In this document: positions 5,622 to 8,814 of the stretch, piece after piece
How the letters are laid out: each line of letters begins with the position of its first letter
Position numbering within the stretch: position 1 is the first letter of the stretch
Assembly: GCA_937934705.1 (NCBI GenBank)
Contig: CALGYY010000091.1
Location: forward strand, 1-8,814
DNA length: 8,814 bases
Direction of reading: 5' to 3'
Source of the DNA: an uncultured Bacteroidota bacterium
Lineage (GTDB): Bacteria > Bacteroidota > Bacteroidia > Bacteroidales > CAIWKO01
The notes under the pieces: generated by a model
The model's input: the letters and a program-made list of their open reading frames with translations, nothing else
What the model was told of the DNA's origin: nothing
The model's database searches: none
Program-made: the position numbers and the translations under genes

Positions 5622-6770
5622 ATGACCATGAACTTTGAATTTACTGAAGAACAGATCATGATTCAGCAGGCCGCACGCGACTTTGCTCAGCGTGAGCTGA
5701 TTCACGATGTTATTGAGCGCGATACCAAAGCGATCTTTCCGGAAGCACATATTAAAAAACTGGCAGAGCTGGGTTTTCTCGGTATGATGGTCGACCCGAA
5801 ATATGACGGCGGGGGAATGGACACCATTTCCTACGTACTTGCTATGGAAGAGATCTCAAAAATTGATGCCAGTGTCTCGGTAATCATGTCGGTGAACAAC
5901 AGTCTGGTGTGCTATGGAATCGAGAAATGGGGAACGGAAGAACAAAAGGAAAAATACCTGAAGCCCCTGGCCCGGGGTGAAAAAATCGGTGCTTTCCTCT
6001 TGTCGGAACCCGAAGCCGGCTCCGACGCAACACACCAGAGGACGACGGCAGTAGATATGGGCGATCATTACCTGGTAAACGGAACCAAGAACTGGATTAC
6101 AAATGCAAACTCCGCGTCAACCTATATTCTTATCGCGCAGACCAACCCAGAATTGAAGCATAAGGGGATCAATGCTTTTTTGGTCGATAAGAACAGCCCC
6201 GGGATCAGTCTGGGCCCCCATGAAGATAAAATGGGGATGCGTAGTTCTGATACCCACTCGGTCATGTTCAATGATGTTAAGGTCCCCAAAGAAAACAGGA
6301 TAGGAGCAGACGGTTTCGGTTTTTCCTTTGCCATGAAGATCCTGGAAGGAGGACGTATCGGAATTGCCTCTCAGGCACTGGGTATAGCTTCGGGTGCCAT
6401 GGAACTGGCCATCAAATACAGCAAAGAACGCAAAACTTTCGGAACAGAGATCTGTAACCATCAGGCCATCGCGTTTAAACTGGCTGATATGGCCGTAAAA
6501 GTCGAAAATGCGCGCAACCTCTGTCTGAAAGCTGCATGGATGAAGGACAATGGCGGTAATTACTCCCTCTACGGCAGTATGGCCAAGCAATACGCAGCCG
6601 ATATTGCCATGGAAGTCACCACCGAAGCCGTGCAGATTCACGGAGGATATGGCTACGTGAAAGAATATCATGTGGAAAGGCTTATGAGGGAAGCCAAGCT
6701 TACACAGATCTACGAAGGGACAAGTGAAGTCCAGAAGATCGTGATTTCTCGTTCCATCCTGAAAGATTAA
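5622..6770 (+). CDS. acyl-CoA dehydrogenase, short-chain (butyryl-CoA) type
   Basis: 382 residues, normal full length for the family. An FAD flavoenzyme of the cytoplasm that interconverts a short-chain acyl-CoA and its trans-2-enoyl-CoA and exchanges electrons with ETF. Visible features: N-terminal helical domain (NFEFTEEQIMIQQAARDFAQ); LLSEPEAGSDATH (126-138) and NGTKNWITNA (153-162), the FAD and substrate-binding beta domain; RKTFG (270-274) of the FAD-binding C-terminal domain; a full match to the second acyl-CoA dehydrogenase signature from Q338 (QIHGGYGYVKE) to E357; and IYEGTSE with E365, the catalytic base position of short- and medium-chain enzymes. A Glu there argues against isovaleryl-CoA dehydrogenase. 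Start: ATG at 5622, with an equally possible ATG at 5628 (third codon). It is followed by etfB and etfA, its expected electron partners. The exact chain-length preference and reaction direction in vivo cannot be read from the sequence. Confidence 0.95.
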   Translation: MTMNFEFTEEQIMIQQAARDFAQRELIHDVIERDTKAIFPEAHIKKLAELGFLGMMVDPKYDGGGMDTISYVLAMEEISKIDASVSVIMSVNNSLVCYGIEKWGTEEQKEKYLKPLARGEKIGAFLLSEPEAGSDATHQRTTAVDMGDHYLVNGTKNWITNANSASTYILIAQTNPELKHKGINAFLVDKNSPGISLGPHEDKMGMRSSDTHSVMFNDVKVPKENRIGADGFGFSFAMKILEGGRIGIASQALGIASGAMELAIKYSKERKTFGTEICNHQAIAFKLADMAVKVENARNLCLKAAWMKDNGGNYSLYGSMAKQYAADIAMEVTTEAVQIHGGYGYVKEYHVERLMREAKLTQIYEGTSEVQKIVISRSILKD

Positions 6771-6787
6771 ACCGAAAAATGCAGCAG

Positions 6788-6819
6788 TTTGTCATAATAA
6801 ACAATAATCAATACTTTAA
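6788..6819 (+). promoter_or_regulatory. possible secondary promoter before etfB
   Basis: In the AT-rich 68-bp gap between the dehydrogenase and etfB, TTTG (6788-6791) is followed after 20 bases by TACTTTAA (6812-6819), an imperfect TAnnTTTG lacking the final G. A start near 6825 would give a short leader to the ATG at 6839. No terminator-like hairpin is seen in the gap, so etfB can also be reached from the upstream promoter. Confidence 0.35.
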
Positions 6820-6838
6820 TATATAATAATATCGGAAT

Positions 6839-7588
6839 ATGAAAATTCTTGTTTGCATGAGTAATGTGCCGGATACGACCACGAAGATCCGGTTTACCGG
6901 CGATAACAAAAGCTTTGACGCAGGAGGTGTGCAGTGGATCATCAATCCCTGGGACGAATTGGCTTTGACCCGGGCGTTGGAGCTGAAAGATGCCAACCCC
7001 GCCCTGTTTGAGAACATCAGCGTAGCCCTGGTGGGTAACGCTTCAACTGAACCGACCATCCGCAAGGCCCTGGCCATTGGAGCCGATAACGGCATCAGGG
7101 TGAACACTGAGCCTGCGGATTCATATTATGTAGCGGCCCAGTTGGCAGCCGTCATCCGTTCACAACCCTTCGATATCATTTTGTGCGGTATCGATTCAAG
7201 TGATTATAACGGATCTGCAGTCGGTGGAATGCTGGCGGAGCTGGCAGGACTGAATGTGGCTTCTTCTGTTTCATCTCTGGACGTTGAAAATGGCAGCCTG
7301 GTTCTGAAACGTGAAATCGACGGAGGTACTGAAACGCTTGGGATACAGACACCTTTCCTCGCTGTGGTCCAGAAAGGGATAACCAAAGAGCCACGCATTC
7401 CGTCCATGAGGGGAATTATGGCTGCGCGCACCAAACCTTTGCAGGTCGTGGAAGCAACCCGGGAAGAAGCGCTAACGGAGTTTGTGACCTATGAATTGCC
7501 GGGTGTTAAAGCAGCCTGCAAAATGATTGACCCGGAGAATGTGAAGGAACTCGTGAACCTTCTGCACAACGAGGCCAAAGTCATCTGA
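6839..7588 (+). CDS. etfB: electron transfer flavoprotein, beta subunit
   Basis: 249 residues, typical length. With EtfA it forms the soluble ETF heterodimer that takes electrons from (or gives them to) the acyl-CoA dehydrogenase encoded just upstream. Visible: MKILVCMSNVPD start; INPWDELALTRALELKD (35-51), the conserved NP region; a nucleotide-binding loop at CGIDSSDYNGSAVGG (116-130); LKREIDGGTETL (156-167) followed by TPFLAVV, close to the EtfB family signature; and EPRIPSMRGIMAARTK (184-199), the loop that docks into the dehydrogenase in known complexes, with M190 where human ETF has the anchoring Leu195. The nucleotide-binding loop departs from the commoner D(G/D)DTxQVG form; whether it holds AMP (canonical) or a bifurcating FAD cannot be decided by eye. 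Stop codon to etfA start is 24 bp. Confidence 0.95.
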   Translation: MKILVCMSNVPDTTTKIRFTGDNKSFDAGGVQWIINPWDELALTRALELKDANPALFENISVALVGNASTEPTIRKALAIGADNGIRVNTEPADSYYVAAQLAAVIRSQPFDIILCGIDSSDYNGSAVGGMLAELAGLNVASSVSSLDVENGSLVLKREIDGGTETLGIQTPFLAVVQKGITKEPRIPSMRGIMAARTKPLQVVEATREEALTEFVTYELPGVKAACKMIDPENVKELVNLLHNEAKVI

Positions 7589-7612
7589 TTCTTAAACTTA
7601 AAAATTACGATC

Positions 7613-8584
7613 ATGTCAATTCTTGTTTATACAGAAAACTGGGACGGGAAATTCAAGAAACTCAGTTTCGAGCTGATATCATATGCTTCAGAAATCGGGG
7701 CCGCCATGAACATGCCTGTGGTGGCTCTATCTATTGGTGAAGTGGCTCAGGATGAGCTGACTAAACTGGCTCAATATGGCGCATCTAAAGTGCTGACCTT
7801 CAATGATTCAAGGCTTACCCACCTGGTCACCCGCGCTTATGCCGCAATCATTGCCCAGGCCGCAGAAAAGGAGGGCGCAAAGCTCGTGCTTTTTGCACAT
7901 AACAATGCCGGGAAGGCCCTGGCTCCTGCAACCAGTGTGAAACTCAAGGCCGGCCTCGTTTCTGCGGTCACAGCAGTCCCCTCATCCATGGATCCGTTTA
8001 TTGTTCGCAAAAAGGTCTTCACCGGAAAAGCATTTGCAAACGTAATGGTCAAAACCCCGCTTAAGGTGCTGACCCTGTCGCAGAATTCTTTCGGTTTGGT
8101 CGAGCGCCCGGCAGCCGGAACGACGGAAGCTTTCAATGCTCAATTAAATGATGCTGATTTCGCCACAACAGTGAAAGAAGTTGCCAAAGTAACGGGCAAA
8201 GTTTTGCTCACTGATGCAGAAATCGTTGTGTCTGGTGGAAGGGGAATGAAAGGACCTGAAAACTGGCCCCCTCTGGAAGAACTTGCTGCTTTGCTGGGTG
8301 CCGCCACAGCCTGCTCCAGACCTGTCTCCGATGAAGGTTGGCGCACGCATCACGAACACGTCGGACAAACCGGTAAGATCATTGCCCCGAACCTTTACTT
8401 TGCATTGGGTATCAGTGGTGCTATTCAGCATCTGGGCGGTGTCAGCTCCTCCAAATGCATCGTTGCAGTAAATAAGGATCCCGAAGCTCCGATTTTCCAG
8501 GCGGCTGACTATGGAATACTGGGCGATGTTCAGAAAGTGCTGCCGGACCTGATCCAGGCCATTAAAGAACTGAAAGCCGGGTGA
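7613..8584 (+). CDS. etfA: electron transfer flavoprotein, alpha subunit
   Basis: 323 residues, normal for the family. It carries the electron-transferring FAD of ETF. An N-terminal Rossmann-like domain (1-185, starting SILVYTENWDGKFKK) is followed by the FAD-binding domain: VVSGGRGMKGPENW (205-218), ATACSRPVSDEGW (231-243) with the conserved flavin-contacting Arg236, GQTGK (251-255), LYFALGISGAIQH (261-273), which follows the EtfA signature closely, NKDPEAPIF (287-295) and ADYGILGD (298-305). No truncation or frameshift is seen. The ATG at 7613 follows the A-rich leader TTAAAAATTACGATC without a Shine-Dalgarno, as expected in Bacteroidota. It is the last gene of the three-gene unit, with a strong terminator about 95 bp downstream. 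No gene for a membrane ETF oxidoreductase is in the window. Confidence 0.96.
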   Translation: MSILVYTENWDGKFKKLSFELISYASEIGAAMNMPVVALSIGEVAQDELTKLAQYGASKVLTFNDSRLTHLVTRAYAAIIAQAAEKEGAKLVLFAHNNAGKALAPATSVKLKAGLVSAVTAVPSSMDPFIVRKKVFTGKAFANVMVKTPLKVLTLSQNSFGLVERPAAGTTEAFNAQLNDADFATTVKEVAKVTGKVLLTDAEIVVSGGRGMKGPENWPPLEELAALLGAATACSRPVSDEGWRTHHEHVGQTGKIIAPNLYFALGISGAIQHLGGVSSSKCIVAVNKDPEAPIFQAADYGILGDVQKVLPDLIQAIKELKAG

Positions 8585-8678
8585 TCCCGGTGTCCTGTCT
8601 TTCTGCAATCTGCCGAATGCATTAGAAAGCCTTCTGCACATTTCACAAGACTTTCATTCTAACGATTCAGTCGTAAAT

Positions 8679-8711
8679 GGTTCGGGAGCCCTCCGCTCCC
8701 GAACCTTTTTT
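8679..8711 (+). terminator. intrinsic terminator of the acyl-CoA dehydrogenase/etfBA operon
   Basis: A perfect 11-bp stem, GGTTCGGGAGC (8679-8689) and GCTCCCGAACC (8695-8705), closes a CCTCC loop and is followed by TTTTTT (8706-8711). It lies 94 bases after the etfA stop on the same strand. The 8585-8678 stretch before it shows no gene or other structure I can support. Confidence 0.93.
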
Positions 8712-8746
8712 CTTAGCATATCCAGCAATATTATACATCAGGGTCA

Positions 8747-8778
8747 TTGTAAGTCTTTGTTTTTCTTTTCCACTTTTG
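8747..8778 (+). promoter_or_regulatory. weak candidate promoter for a gene beyond the right edge
   Basis: Past the terminator, TTG (8747-8749) and CACTTTTG (8771-8778) lie 21 bases apart. The second matches TAnnTTTG except for its first base. No start codon follows before the window ends, so the gene it might serve is not visible. Confidence 0.25.
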
Positions 8779-8787
8779 CTTGATTCA

Positions 8788-8806
8788 CGCCCGCGCCGGC
8801 CCGCGG
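8788..8806. repeat. G/C-only stretch with short inverted repeat at contig end
   Basis: Nineteen consecutive G or C bases follow directly after an AT-rich, promoter-like region. CCGCG (8791-8795) and CGCGG (8802-8806) form an inverted repeat around CCGGCC. The composition is unlike anything else in the window. It may be a real hairpin that ended the assembly, or foreign or erroneous sequence at a contig edge. Confidence 0.5.
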
Positions 8807-8814
8807 TTTCGACC

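Noticed and set aside
6117..6671. 184-codon minus-strand reading frame inside the acyl-CoA dehydrogenase gene
   Set aside because: It lies wholly within a fully conserved acyl-CoA dehydrogenase; its sequence is low-complexity-like with no family features.
5622..6770. Isovaleryl-CoA or other branched-chain dehydrogenase identity
   Set aside because: The catalytic Glu is at the short/medium-chain position (E365 in IYEGT); as I recall, isovaleryl-CoA dehydrogenase has its base elsewhere.
8144..8641. 165-codon minus-strand reading frame over the end of etfA
   Set aside because: It runs antisense through the most conserved FAD-binding part of etfA and has no recognisable domain or promoter.

Overview
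The window is a metagenome-style contig fragment from a member of the Bacteroidota, probably Bacteroidales-like. Evidence for this: several start regions carry the Bacteroidota -7 promoter motif TAnnTTTG (TATTTTTG or TACCTTTG), Shine-Dalgarno sequences are essentially absent with A-rich leaders instead, two lipoproteins have type II signal peptides, and an acyl-CoA dehydrogenase-etfB-etfA cluster is present. I cannot assign a genus. The first 47 bases are not biological: they match the Illumina TruSeq universal (P5-side) adapter as I recall it. The real left edge is about base 48. The last ~27 bases are an abrupt G/C-only stretch that also deserves suspicion.

Layout. (1) Bases 48-139 hold what may be the last codons of a plus-strand gene and a strong bidirectional terminator. 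(2) On the minus strand lie a lipoprotein of unknown function (161-880) and, upstream of it, a family 2 glycosyltransferase of the dolichol-phosphate-mannose-synthase-like type (964-1683). (3) A ~120-bp divergent promoter region (1684-1805) separates these from a plus-strand pair. The first member is a membrane-anchored protein with a jelly-roll-like domain and degenerate FG-GAP/VCBS-type propeller repeats (1806-3557). The second, 22 bp downstream, is a large lipoprotein with a C-terminal GH16-like domain carrying an intact ExDxE catalytic motif (3580-5535). (4) A separate transcription unit follows, with a good Bacteroidota promoter: short-chain acyl-CoA dehydrogenase (5622-6770), etfB (6839-7588) and etfA (7613-8584), closed by a perfect 11-bp-stem terminator (8679-8711).

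Function. The right half is core metabolism: the dehydrogenase oxidises (or, in fermentation, forms) a short-chain acyl-CoA and exchanges electrons with the EtfBA flavoprotein. The left half looks like accessory envelope or glycan biology: a cytoplasmic glycosyltransferase, a surface or periplasmic GH16-like lipoprotein, and a membrane-anchored beta-rich partner. No SusC/SusD pair is present, so this is not a classical polysaccharide-utilisation locus. The best candidate for something undescribed is the two-gene 1806-5535 unit. I see no CRISPR array, tRNA, rRNA, insertion sequence or phage gene.
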